A stretch of DNA of 64,000 nucleotides, from positions 2,108,001 to 2,172,000 of the forward strand of contig JAUDYN010000006.1 of NCBI GenBank assembly GCA_030407005.1. Direction: 5' to 3'. Positions 32,771 to 45,081 of this stretch are shown here, piece after piece (the first letter of the stretch is position 1; each line of letters starts with the position of its first letter). The notes below the pieces were generated by a model. It was not told where the DNA came from. It searched no databases and was given only the letters and a program-made list of their open reading frames with translations. A program made the translations under genes and the position numbers. This DNA comes from Desarmillaria ectypa. Its lineage: Eukaryota; Basidiomycota; Agaricomycetes; Agaricales; Physalacriaceae.

Positions 32771-35700
32771 ATGTCGTCTGATGAGAGCGTCACTGAGAAG
32801 CCTCCGCAGAAGGGATGGAAGAAACGAAGACTGCAAGGAGCCTGCGATGCGTGTAGGAGGAAGAAAAGTGCGTATTACGGAACATCTGTCATCAAAGTTA
32901 GGTTTCACTAACTGATACCATAGTAAAATGTCCGTGAATGGTGGTGGCATTTTTTTCGATGATATAGCATATTAATATGCGCATACATCTAGGCGATAGC
33001 AGGAATATGCCTGGTAATCAATGTTCCAATTGCCGGGCATTCAATTCACCCTGTACTCATGACGAACCTGCAAAGGTGAGTAATCTCCAATATCACAAGA
33101 GTCCATGATTGCTCAGCGCTCATATCTAATCAGAAGCGTGGACCTAAGAGCAAGTATGTTGCCTGTCTCTAACACGCCAGCATGTCTCAACTTCATTTCA
33201 GTTATGTGACTCGTCTCGAGAAGAGAGTATTGAAGCTTGAAGAAATTTTGAAGCAGGTTAGCTCAATAGCAGTGGCCTTGTCGTTCCTTTGTCCACTTCC
33301 CATCTTTGTTACAGTTCCAGCTGGACGTCCCTATCCCTGATTTTGATGAACCTGCGTCTGGCACTGGGACAAGCAATAATCTGGAAAATTCAAACAAAGA
33401 CTCTCCTTTATCTGATAACCTCGATGGTGGCGCTGCCACAGACGATTCCGACACCGACCCTGACATGGAGTACATCGAAGTGATGGACCACCTTAAGAAG
33501 ATGTCGCTGCACATGATGGACAATCGCTACTTTGGACCGTCCAGCAATCTCGCATTCATGCGCAAGGCATTCTCAATGAAAAGCGAGCAAACCGGTCGGG
33601 AAGTCAATGTTAAAAAGGAGCATTGGAAGAATTGGCAGACCCATCCCGTAAGAGATTGCCTGTTATACCCCCATATTGCTGACCGGGAACAACAGTGGGA
33701 GCAAGCAACCGTCGAAATGAGCCGGAACACTTTCTATTTTCCGCCGGCCGACCTTCTCGCGGATCTCGTGGAGCTGTATTTCACTCAATTTAATCCGTAC
33801 ATGCCCATTATGCACGAGCCAACTTTCCGTCACTCCGTAGTCTCGGGGCAGCACCATATTGACCATAGATTTGGTGCTGTGTTACTTTTAGTATGTGCTG
33901 TAGCTTCAAGAGCGTCCGATGATCCTCGTGTTTTCTTAGAAGGCATGTCGGAACACTCGTCGGGGTGGAGATGGTTTGTACAAACCAGGGAAATGCCGCG
34001 AGCCCTGTTCGACATGCCAAGTCTGTATGACCTACAGTTTTGTAGCGTAAGACCCGTGACCTTCGCTGCCTATTCGTTCTTACCACAGCCATAGCTATCG
34101 GCGGAGTTTCTCCTGGCTACTTCTTCACCTCAATCCGCATGGACTATGATTGGCTTGGGTATTAGGTATGGTGTGGAGATGGGCCTACACCGGCAACGAC
34201 CAGAGAAACCTACTTACGAAACAGAACTGAGCAAAAGAGCATTTTGGTTCGTTACCGGTGTCGTTTGCAAGTGAAAATATCTCACGCCTCCATTCAGGAG
34301 TTTATATGTGCTCGACCGGCATCTGTGCTTGTATCATGGTCGACCGCCAGCAATTCGAGACGAAGAGTACGCCTACCTCTTCTGACGTTTCGTATCCATG
34401 CTAAAGTGTCAATATGACATCAGTTTTGACCTCGAGTTTCCGATTATCTGCGATGACGAATACTGGACAATAAACGAAGGCGGATGCGAATTTATACAAC
34501 CTCCGGGTGTGCACAGTAGGATGGATTATTTCATCATGCATCTGAGGTTGTGTCAAATCATGTCTTTCGTCGTAAGGACGCTCTATTCCATCCGCAAAGC
34601 GAAGCAGGCAGAAGGTTTAGTAGGTGCAAGTTGGCCCAAGAACATTGTTTCGCAATTGGATTCTATGCTTAACAGTTGGATCTTTCGAATGCCTGAACAT
34701 CGTGCGTATTATCTTGTTATCATGCCTCACTCTTTAATAGTCTGGTTTAGTGAAATGGGGTCAGCATCGCGAAAACAGGATCTTCTCTTACCAAGCTGCA
34801 CTGCTATTCGCAACGTATTACCATGTACAAATACAGATCCATCGACCGTTCATTCACAAGTCATCACCATCAACATTTCCTTCACTTGCGATTTGTACCA
34901 ATGCAGCGCGATCCTGTTGCCGCGTTCTCGAGATCCAGAGAGAAGGTAGTTCTCCTCTTCAATTGTTTGGATTTTCGGTGAGCTATACTTCACCTATTAC
35001 TGACAAATGCTCATTGTAAGCTGTAGATGGCAGCCTTTTCATCGGCCATTATTCTTGCTATGAACATGTGGAGCACATCCAAGCCGGGTTCTCCTACTTC
35101 TTCGTCGTCAATGAAGGAGATGGAGGATGTCGATAGGTGTTTGAGTATGCTGGAGCTTAGTGCCAAACGGTACGGCGTCGTCTTAATCTTACATAACCGC
35201 CTAAAATGTCTACTTACGATGACAGGTGGAATATCTCAGGTCGCTTAGTGTAAGACCTTCCTTGCAGCAGGGACCATTCTCTCTCAAAATTTCTCTAGGG
35301 ATATTTTACGAGTCATTGTCGGAGATGCCCCACCTTCAACCGAATCCCAGTTCAAAGGCGGAAATATAATCTCGGATTTCTCCTTGGGTGGTGCACCTTC
35401 GTTTATGGCTTCCGGTTCCAATGCGAATAATTTCTTTGCGCATGCAGCGTGGCCCACGCAAACCGGATCGATGGCAACGCAGGAGCCAATGTCCACGTAC
35501 GGCAATGCGTTGAATCAGGTGGCCGGCGTATCGTCGTCGGCTGTCACAGAACCAACTGCAGCTGTTTTTACCAGACAGGAGCCAGCTGCTCACGTCTTCT
35601 GTGTGATAGACCCGAACACAGGCATGCAGGAGTCAATCACATTGACAGATGGTGCCGCGTTGAAGCCAGATGCAATCAATATGTGGTCAAACGTGCCTAT

Positions 35701-35806
35701 GGGGTTCAGGTACGTTCATTGTCGCCGAGACTAAAGACGCGGTTCTCATTGGGGTCCATACAGCTGGAACGATTGGGGTGTTTATATATCCAGCATGGGG
35801 GCTTAA
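32771..35806 (+). CDS. Zn2Cys6 transcription factor with fungal_trans domain, paralogue 1
   Basis: The ATG at 32771 opens MSSDESVTEKPPQKGW, then the binuclear zinc cluster CDACRRKK-IKC...CSNCRAFNSPC (C-x2-C-x6-C-x8-C-x2-C-x6-C), split by two introns. A coiled-coil dimerisation segment follows (YVTRLEKRVLKLEEILKQ) with an acidic linker. The fungal_trans domain starts near 33640 (YFGPSSNLAFMRKAF; LLLVCAVASRASDDPR; WTMIGLGIRYGVEMGLHR; LYHGRPPAIRDEE). The last exon ends WNDWGVYISSMGA at 35806. All intron junctions I traced keep the frame. It is nuclear and DNA-binding by family; targets are unknown. It is a tandem duplicate of the gene at 36721-39581, with matching intron positions. Confidence 0.9.
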
Positions 35807-35969
35807 ATTGCATTGGCTTTAGGTTCGTCATTTGGAGTCGCGCTTCGGCCAGCTTGGGTGAACCACACATGTACTAATATGTATGTATCAATGTTTTACA
35901 TCCATACCATATTTAAGTTCAATCATCAGTGCAACATGATATGGCGAGCATAGATCGGTGTGCTCTCTT

Positions 35970-36632
35970 CTAGAGGAATTCCTTCTTGAGACAAAGGCCG
36001 ATTTCGCCACAGTTCGCACATTTTCTGGCCTTATTTTCGTACACCCCATCTTCAATAAACCTTTCCTCTTGGGGCAGAACTCAGATGGTACCATCTCGGG
36101 GCTAACGTCGACAGCCAGAGGTATATTATTTATGACGTACAGAAACTCACACATTACGCAGTATGGAACCCCAAAATTGGAATTCTGGCAGTAGCAGGAG
36201 CCTACTTTCGGGTTAGAGGATGAGAAGAGAACGGTATTTGCCATTGGATGTGTCAAAGATGCAGCTCTCACAAGCAACATACCCACAATCTGGGCATTCA
36301 TCTCTGTCGTCTTCTTCCCAGTCTTCGTTGTCTCCATCTTGAAATTTGTGATTACACCCAGTGCAGGGGTTGGTGGTATCGCATGAGTGGCTTCTTAGCC
36401 CCTTCTTCTTCCGCCTTTTCCTGCATCATTGCGCCTTTTGGCATTTCTCAGAGCTGAAGTCGAGACGCGTCGTGTCAGAAACATCTATACTAGGCCAATA
36501 ACTGAAAGGAACGTACGAGTAAAACGTGCATTTGCAACTAGAATAGCGTAAATTGCCTTGGTTAAGGTAGCCGTCGGATTCGCAGATAGGTACCTTGGTC
36601 AAAACTAAGAAAGAGAAAGGGGGATAAGGCAT
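35970..36632 (-). pseudogene. Small Cys-rich zinc-ribbon-like protein, interrupted by two in-frame TGA codons
   Basis: The ATG at 36632 starts MPYPPFSFLVLTKVPICESD. After a 64-bp intron (gtacgt...ttcag) the frame gives SSEKCQKAQ, a TGA, then CRKRRKKKG, CDTTNPCTGCNHKFQDGD and CPDCGYVACESC. Further on come GSCYCQNSNFG and, after a second TGA, RKCANCGEIGLC ending at 35970. Paired CxxC motifs suggest a metal-binding protein. I recall similar Cys-rich proteins in mushrooms but cannot name the family. It lies between the two regulators and shares an 88-bp divergent promoter region with paralogue 2. Exon joints after CESC are uncertain. Sequencing error is possible. Confidence 0.5.
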
Positions 36633-36720
36633 AATTTCGGCGTTTAAATAATTATTCTCGGGATTTTCCGATTGCTGACGTTAATCTGCCGAAGATCATT
36701 TTGTGGACGACGTCGCCCCC

Positions 36721-39581
36721 ATGTCTTCGGATGAAAGTACCTCTCCCCCGCCGCAACCCTGGAAGAAGAGTCGGCTTCAAGGTGCTTGTGATGCCTGTCG
36801 GCAGAAGAAAGGTACATTGAAATATAGATTTAGGAACACGACCCTGACTAAGCACTTTTCTAGTGAAATGTTTGTGTATTCGTTTGTTGTATCCTGATCA
36901 GCAGCTGAGATGTGCTTATCAGGCGATAGTGCAACAATGGAAGGAAATTCGTGCAGCAATTGTCGAATTATGAACTGCCCGTGTACGCACAACATTCCCG
37001 CCAAGGTAGAAGGCTCTCTGCCCGCCACCTCTGGTTTCATTCTGATTTGTTCAGTAGAAGCGGGGTCCCAAGAGCAAGTAGGGATTCGTAAATGAAGCAA
37101 CCCACTTGCAGCTGATATTGTTCAGCTACATTACCAGATTGGAGAGGAAAGTACAACATTTGGAAGAGATACTCCAACAGGTGTGTTAGTCTATTCATCA
37201 AATTTACTATTTTTGTTGCTTACATTATTCGAAGAACCAGCCAGACCAAAGCGACATAGCTGATGAGTCCATAATGAAAGATGCGCCTAACGAAGAAGAC
37301 GACGACGCCGAATCTGACCTCGAATACATTGAACTCATGGACCAAGTCAAAAACCTTTCCCTGACTGGTATCAATGACCGATATTTTGGACCCTCTAGTA
37401 ATCTCTCCTTTATGCGGAAGGCTCTGAGCATGAAAGGAAAGCAAACAGGTACCAGCCATGCTTCGGTGAAGAACAAGTACGCCCATAATTGGGAAATCCA
37501 GCCGGTTCGTTGTGAAGTTCCTTCCATCTTTACCGAACTGACCTTTTTGTAGTGGGAACTTGTTGCTTTGGAAAAGGCTCCCCTATCTTTCCCTCCAGAC
37601 GACCTCCTTGCAGATCTACTAAATCTGTACTTCGCCTATTTCCACCTATACATGCCTCTTCTACACGAGCCTTCTTTCCGTCGCTCTGTCGCATCAGGGC
37701 TTCATATCCGAGATCACCGTTTCGGAGCTGTACTTCTGCTTGTGTGTGCAGTTGCCTCCCGTTACTCTGATGATCTACGCATCTTTCTGGAGGGTGCCCC
37801 GGAACAATCATGTGGGTGGAAGTGGTTTGTTCAAACACAGGGAATGCCTCGTTCTGTCTTTGACAACCCTAGTCTCTACGACCTACAACATTGCTGCGTA
37901 CGCCTTCTCTCCTGCACCTTGAAGCATTATGCCTTATTGTTTTACAGCTGTCAGCGGAATATGTCACAGGTACTTCGGCACCGCAATCCTCCTGGACAAT
38001 GATCGGAATTGGAATCCGCTACGCAGTTGAGATGGGACTACATCGCCGTTGGCCCGAAAATCCGAGTGTAGAAAGTGAGCTTAAGAAGCGTGCGTTCTGG
38101 TACTTGAGTTTTAGCCTAGCGATGCTTTCGGAGTCTAACGCACCATCAGGTGCCTGATCCTACTTGACCAACATACGAGCTTCTACCACGGACGACCACC
38201 TGCAATTCGTGATGAGGAGTATGTAGCCTTGTTTTCCACGCTCTGCTTCATTCAAGTTATCTTCTTAGTTTTGATTTAGATCTCCCTCTTGAAGTTGACG
38301 ACGAATATATGGAGTCTGCCGAACCGTTTAAGCAGCCACCAGGCACCCCTTCCCAAATGGTCTATTTCACTTCTCACCTAAAATTATGTCAAATAATGTC
38401 ATACGCTCTGCGTACTCTCTACTCAATACGCAAATCCAAAGAAGCAGCTGGCCTTGTTGGTCACACTTGGGCCCAAACCAACGTATCGGAGCTAGATTCT
38501 ATGCTGAACAAGTGGTTTGACATGATACCCGATCACCGTGAGTCTGTCGATCCATTAAGGTCCATTATATTCACATTGTTTGCAGTGCGTTGGGACCCCA
38601 ATAGGTCATACGACACTTTCTTTGATCAATCAGCATTACTGTACACTGTCTACTACAATATGCAAATCCAGATCCACCGCCCATTCATACACAAGTCATC
38701 TCCACTTTCTTTCCCGTCCCTCGTTATATGTACCAACGCGGCAAAGGCATGTATCCGTGTGCTGGAGGTTCAGAAACAAAAGGGCCACCTCATGATCTTC
38801 GGGTTCGGCGTAAGCCTTTTGGTTCTGACAGTAATCATTCAATCAACGTTTCTCGCAGATGGCAGCCTTTGCATCCGGCATCGTCCTGATAATGAATATG
38901 TGGACAGGGAAGAAATCCGGTTCTTATTCTCAGAAGCAGAAGGACATAGAAGAAAGCATTCAGAAATGTCTGAAGGTTCTTGAGGCTTCCTCGAAACGGT
39001 AAGCCTTATCATTCATTTAAAGTCAACCCTACAACCGACATTCGCTGCTCAGATGGAACATCACTGGACGTACCCTGTAGGCACATTTACTTTTCTTCTA
39101 CGTACAACCTCCTAACAGCCGTTACGTTGCTCTAGTGACAGCCTACTGACTCTCTCGGATTACCCGCCAACCCCGTCGGAGCGAGATCAGCCATACGGCC
39201 AGCAATTTGACGTTATGGATTTCTCACTAGGCAATTCTTATGCACCTTTGGCTACTGATAACAACCCTACTATGACACACCAGATTTTACCGTTGTCGAT
39301 ACCCCAGTCATGGGCTGCTGACCCGACGTCTTTTGGCCTACTTGAGGATGTCACGACTCCTGTTTATAATAGCAACGTTTTTACTTCCCAAGCTGACTCG
39401 ACATTGGACGGAATGAACCAGGTCGCTGCTGAGGATGCTCTGGAAATGTGGTCAAGTATTCCTTGGGGATTCAAGTGTGTGATTCTAACGTCTGCTCCCA
39501 GTCACGTTCGTTAATGATCTTTCTAGCTGGGACGACTGGTTGTCCTACACATCTCAGATGGAAGGGATGAAGCAAGGGTAA
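36721..39581 (+). CDS. Zn2Cys6 transcription factor with fungal_trans domain, paralogue 2
   Basis: The ATG at 36721 opens MSSDESTSPPPQPWKKSR, then CDACRQKK-VKC...CSNCRIMNCPC with the same spacing as paralogue 1. The coiled coil is near 37130-37180. The fungal_trans region has YFGPSSNLSFMRKAL, LLLVCAVASRYSDDLR, WTMIGIGIRYAVEMGLHR and FYHGRPPAIRDEE. A conserved terminal exon, WDDWLSYTSQMEGMKQG, ends at 39581. Introns match paralogue 1, including an acceptor directly after gcgatag in the zinc-cluster intron. Residue identity is high in the domains and low in linkers, so the duplication is not recent. Confidence 0.9.
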
Positions 39582-39803
39582 GAGAGGAAACACGGCTATG
39601 GAAGACTACTTTTCACACCGATATTTCATGGCGTCTTGAATCATATGAACTTATAGATTATATTTGCACAGTAAGGTGGTGGAGAGATACATAAGAGCTA
39701 CATAATCGAATACAATATTGCTACAGCTACAAACGGACGAAATAATAACTGTAACGAAACATGAAGCTGAAGACGAAACGAGACTAACTACGACCATACG
39801 CTG

Positions 39804-41566
39804 TTATTTGGTTGGCACAGATACCATTCTAATGATTGTGTTCCCGTCTGGCCCTTGAGCGCTTTGTTCCACCGCATTCACCCCGTATTTCTTTCTGGAA
39901 GGAATACGCAGCGGCGCCGTCTTCCGTTGTTCCAGCAACGAACACGTTATAGGATACTCAGCGGCATCGATAACGGAGTAGCGACCAGGAGAAACGGGTA
40001 TTTTAGGTGGGGGCAAGGGCCATGGAATATCATAGAAGGAAGATATACTGGAAGTTGCATCTTCGGGGACCGATGGACGACGGCGATAGAGCTCGGAACT
40101 TGCCTCATCGCTGTCCGGCACGATGAACTCTGGGAAAACATAAGGCGACGGAGCGCAAGAACGGTCTTCGAGTGTGGGGATACCCAAACTTCGAGCGGCA
40201 GATGACTGAAGGTACCTTATCGTGTCTGCAGCAAAGGCTCTGTCCTCTCCGGACAGTTTGTCCGACTGCAGGGCGGGGGAAGGTGGAGGTGGAGGTGATT
40301 TGCTTTTCTTCGGCCGTTTCGAGCTCAGCATGTCATCCCATCCTGAGACGAGGTCGGCCTTCTGGAGTTTTGGCTGATGGTGAGACAGTGAGGTTCGGCT
40401 GATGGTGGCAGGAGTTGAAGCGGCGCTCCGACTGTGCATAAATCAGTTCATCGTCCGTTATGTAACGGGTAACTACCACATACTAAGAGGGCAATAGTAT
40501 ATTCTGAGAAGGTCCTCTTCTTGAAAGCCCGAGTGCCTTGTCAGTGAGCCATTTCCAGCAATTCTTCTCTTTCCCAATCTCGATGAGCGAGGACAGAGAG
40601 ACGAGTAGAGACACAGCGAAGACACCCCACCATGCAGCTTGGGCTGAGCGGCTGTCCTTCACGACGGATATTGGGAAAGCATCATGATAATTGTCCTGGG
40701 AATCATCCCGGGGCACAGCATAGGATGCCTGAGCTGCGATTGTTACAATTGACGTTATCAATGTGGCTAGCGTGACCAAGGTAGTTGTGGCGAGGCTGCA
40801 CCGGAAGCTAAAGAATGTGAGCGAGGTCCTCGAAGACAGATGCTCTATGAATTCCGAAGATGTAGAACAGTAAATGCGATGCGCGGTGAAACCTTAGCAA
40901 TGTTCAGCCGGTTCTTAGGTCTCAGAAAGCTGCGATTCTTACCTGAGGCCACGAAAGATATGACACACAATATTAATGATGGAATGATCATCACAACAAA
41001 GCTTAAGGCGGACGGGCGAATAGAGGCAAAGCATCCGAAATTCTGAACAATGTCAAATCGGTGATATTGAAAGAATAAATCTGGGCTGCTTGTAAGCCCC
41101 CGCTGCAACAGATAAGAAGGAGAAGAGAAACTCACGCAGTATGACATATATCATGGGGACAAGAAAACATAACAGTATGTTGAATATCCGTCGTACTCTT
41201 TTTGTATACTTGTCTTCGGAGATAGCTCTGGCTGATGAAACGTCCTCGAGGTCGAGGGCGACTCTCAGAGATGCTCCTGCAAATGCTATATGCGATGCCA
41301 AAAGTATTCTTGATGCTACATCCTACCTGTGAGTCAATTGACAACAGGACTATGGCATAGTACTCACAAATATCACACCATACAGGTATGTGAATGTTCG
41401 TGTTGTCCGCCCAAAGTATAGCATCGACCCCATGAATGATATTGCAAATGATGGACCACAGGACGAGTGTGATAAGAGCCGCATTCGATTTGACGGGCCT
41501 ACAAAACGCAAGAACCGCAAGAACCGCGACGAAAAAGAACGAAGCGACGGGAAGACCGGCAAACAT
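39804..41566 (-). CDS. STE3-type G-protein-coupled pheromone receptor
   Basis: Five exons (41368-41566, 41136-41315, 40943-41080, 40484-40892, 39804-40431) join exactly in frame to 517 residues. The hallmarks of fungal STE3 are present: TM1 LPVASFFFVAVLAVLAF; the loop before TM3 ILWADNTNIHIPVWCDISSR; VILHLFFQYHRFDIVQNFGC before TM5; and a long cytoplasmic tail (about 210 residues from the last exon) rich in Ser, Pro and Lys. In Agaricomycetes STE3 receptors sit in the B mating locus, and non-mating paralogues also exist. I found no CaaX pheromone precursor nearby, so mating-locus status is open. The start is chosen at the M directly before TM1, as in family members. Confidence 0.9.
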
Positions 41567-42178
41567 AGGGGAATACTTGTCGTCGAGAAACTACGGGGGC
41601 GCAGTCATGTCAATATAAGAAACACTCGACACCCTTAATAATCTCAGCAAGAACAAGAGCAAAGTACGACGTCTCTCTAACGGCGAAGAATATTGAAAGT
41701 AGCCGGAACAAGTGAATATCCATTTTGAAGACAAGGACTCAATGGCGCCGAGTCAAAACAAATGAAATGACATCCATGAAGTCTGTATGGCGTGAACAGT
41801 CCAACGTTTTTGTCTACAAGGGTCTGTCGAATAAACTAGTGGACAAAAAAGGTAATTTGAACTTACCTAACTCTGGAAGATGGCCGAGGAGCCGTACTGC
41901 TTGTCCGTCACACCACGTGCGGATCTCCGGATAGAACCTCTTAAACAACTGGCTGAAAAAGTTCAAACCTCTTCAGTTAGCCTCAACGATTAGCGCTCAG
42001 TTGCGTGATAAAGAATGCATACGCAAAAGTGGAAAATTCAGGCCGAGTTAAAGTTGACTATGGAAACGAACCCATACAATTCACATCCGTACGTGACGGG
42101 TACCAAACAGTGCTTTATCTTAGCTCTAAACGTCCCAGTATTATATCAGCAGCTAGAAATACATGAAGTTCGTACCCA
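41567..42178 (-). other. Unassigned stretch with exon-like minus-strand segments
   Basis: Between the receptor and the oxidoreductase, the minus strand contains a well-bounded exon-like block at about 41872-41955 (after tttttcag, before gtaagt; LFKRFYPEIRTWCDGQAV). Another lies at about 41610-41676, ending ALVLAEIIKGVECF with a stop at 41610. I could not connect them to a domain or to either neighbour. They may be a small gene or a decayed one. Confidence 0.35.
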
Positions 42179-45081
42179 TCAATAAAAGCAAGGCAAAACC
42201 AGATAGGCACCCATTTCTCCTATGATATAAACGGTGGCTGACGTCACCATTCATCAGAATGGGAAAAGATAAGACAGAGAGACAGAAATTACCTTGTGGA
42301 TGCGCCGAAAAATGAAGAGGGGCGACAGACAAATCTGCAACCCGAATATTCGCAGTTCTATACACCTGTGGACCAAGAACCGCCGAGGAAAAGAGGGCTG
42401 TAGCACTGCACGCGTTCACACCTACCTTCAGTTCGGAGTCCACGACACCGCCTTTGTCGCGAGGAAGCATTGACAGGGAGCCGGCGACATCTATGTATAT
42501 TCAGTTTTAAGATTAAAACAGATGAGACTTATCGACATACGGAACACAGTACTTATGGCTTTTTTCAACCAGGCTGAAGAAATCTACATCAGAACAAAAG
42601 GAAATCGCCTATCAGAATATACAAACCTGTGATCTCGTCGTCAGTTCGGACTTCAGGTCCAGGAATGACCTCGGCAGCTTGAAGGGGTTCCGCTAAATAA
42701 CAATAATAGACTCTTCAGTCAACAGAACGCACCGAGTACATCTTTGAATGGTGCAGTATCGCATATCTTGTGAATATATTTCACCATATCAACCAACCCT
42801 TGCAAGTCTGTGGATATAAGTAAACTAATATTAACAGAAAAGGGCGTTTTTACCAATGTCATGCTCAAGATAGCGAGGGTCAAATATAGGATCAACCATA
42901 GGATCGTCCGACATTACATGAATAGTTCCTCTGGAAAAGGCATAATTGGATATTGGAAATATGCTATAGTACCTTTTTCCAGGTTCAGGTGGCCCTAAAA
43001 TGACAAATATTCAGCCGTCAAACAGACCACAAAGAGTTTATAGCTTACGTAGGCTACTCAGATAGACCAGGATACCAAGGAACTCCCAACCGGGTTTCTC
43101 ACGATCTAGTCTATCAAGCATCAACCTATATTGGTCGACTAAGCCCGGATGATAGGTCCTGGCCTTAACGTTCTCCTTGATGACACGTTTCTCATTGTCA
43201 ATCAGCTCAGCAGCCCGAGGAGAGACTGAGAGGAGGGATGCAAAGGTGAGGTTGACGATACCCATCATAGATACGCCTTCACCTTGGGTGCTGTAAAAGG
43301 TGAATAAAATCGTTTATGATCATGTCAAGGACAACATACAAAAGCTCAGCATGCTTCTTCGCTTGCTCAGGATCGCGTAAGAGGTTAAATGTCTCGTCAA
43401 GCAGGTCGTCTTTGAGTTCTTTGTGAAGTTTGAGCACAAGATGTATGCATACGTTCTGCTACACACATACGGGATACCATGCCTGCATATATGTGATCTT
43501 GAACGTTTTCACCTACTCCATCGAGGGGCAGCTTCACTGGGATACCAATATTTGACAGAACTTCAGGGCGACCGATGCCCGAGAGCTCTAAGATTTGCGG
43601 TGATTTGAGTGCTCTGAAGCACGGTTGATGATTTAAGATGAGAAAATAGATACCCACTTTACTCACCCGGCACATAATATGACTTCCTTCTGCACAAGAG
43701 CAACATAGACAGTATTCTCTTCCCCGTAATAAAATTCGACGCCAGTTGCAGTGAGAAGGTTCATCTCGGTCTCCACGATCACCTTGCGCGCGTACGCCTT
43801 GGTCAAAACCAGCAAGTTCGGACGGGATAGATTCGGTTCCAAGTACGCCTAGAACATCTATGAGACTTCAATCTCGGAACAGGATTTCTAACCAGACCTA
43901 CCGTTGTAGAGTAAGTGCGTGTATGTGCTTCAGGATCGACTGTGTTAGGGGTGACATGTGTTCCACTAGGCTGATTGAAATTATTTAACCGATTATCACA
44001 CGAGTTCTGACAATCAAGACTGACCTCTCCGCGATCCTGGTGGATATATAAGCGTCATCCTAGAAGTATAAGCAAATAAATGACGGACCGGTGCGGAAGC
44101 CAAGGGTATACCAAGGTTAATGAAGGTCTAATATATCAGTCGGAAAAGTGCGAGGTTGGAGAGAACAGCTACGTACTTCCTGCAGTTTAAGGTCGACATC
44201 AGGGACACTTTTCGGATGAGCTACTTTGAGCGGACCTGGGAACAAGATAAGAAATCAGAAACGCTGGTGTGATTCCAGATATAACCTATGCCCCGCGGAT
44301 CCCGCCATGTTCTCATAGTGCTGCTGCCGCGCTTAAAGGCTTGAGGCACCAAGAAGTCCAGAGGCACGTACGACGCTGCTTTGTCGTAATATTTCTCGTA
44401 TATTTCCCAATTCCATCCATGGTTCCCTGGTCTTTCCCAATCTCACAGCCTGTAATTAGTATGAAACCGTGGCCATAATACGAACTCACCGTTGATGTCT
44501 TCTCTAGGGGGCTTTGACCAGATGCCAAGTTCATCGCCGAAGATCCGCCAAGCCCTTTGCCGCTATGTAATACATTACACTTCGGACATAAGATAACCAA
44601 ATGGTATGGACTTGCCGTGGCCAGAAACATTCCTTGCCGTTTGCAAAATTCTGTGGAACCTGCAAGCACCTGGTTGAAATAATGCAAAACAAAGGGGTCG
44701 AGATTATGCGCACCGTTTTAAAGGACCAACTGTACTTGGTCCTACCAAAAGTGTGACCGTATTGGCCAGGACGCACTACAACGAGTACATTAGTTTTCAG
44801 GCATACTACTAACCCGCCTTGGCGCGTACTGATAAGAGGGTCGTCCAAATTGGCCTCCCCAGCCTCCACTCGTTAATATTTTCGGAGAGACGCGCCGCAA
44901 GGACCAAACCAGCCGTCTGTCCCGATTGTCAGAGTCGCAAGACAAGGACTGAGGTGTAACCTACCCCTCCACCTAAAGGACTGTCAGAGCACATTAGTGA
45001 CAATGTGATCAGACAATGCTTACCGACCACGACATAATTAAAGGCTTTGCGATCCACGTCGCCAATTTCTACGAAAGGCAT
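42179..45081 (-). pseudogene. GMC-family FAD oxidoreductase, probably damaged by two frameshifts
   Basis: The ATG at 45081 starts MPFVEIGDVDRKAFNYVVVGGGTAG, the FAD-binding GxGxxG-type motif, followed by AARLSENIN. Then come LEAGE-type sequence (AGEANLDDPLIST), YGHTFGRTKYSWSF, GKGLGGSSAMN, WSKPPREDIN, WNWEIYEKYYDKA, LKSPQILELSGIG and the C-terminal domain (LPRDKGGVVDSELKV, NIRVADLSVAPLHFSAHPQ, then ATVYIIGEMGA) ending at 42179. The family oxidises alcohols or sugars and yields H2O2; it includes aryl-alcohol oxidases. Frame is lost twice: before EAGEANL (near 44855) and one base after SAMN (near 44530). One intron (44563-44615) uses GC-AG. Either a young pseudogene or base errors. Confidence 0.75.

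Noticed and set aside
41390..41640. Short plus-strand frame as a pheromone precursor candidate
   Set aside because: It is antisense to the first receptor exon and does not end in a CaaX box.
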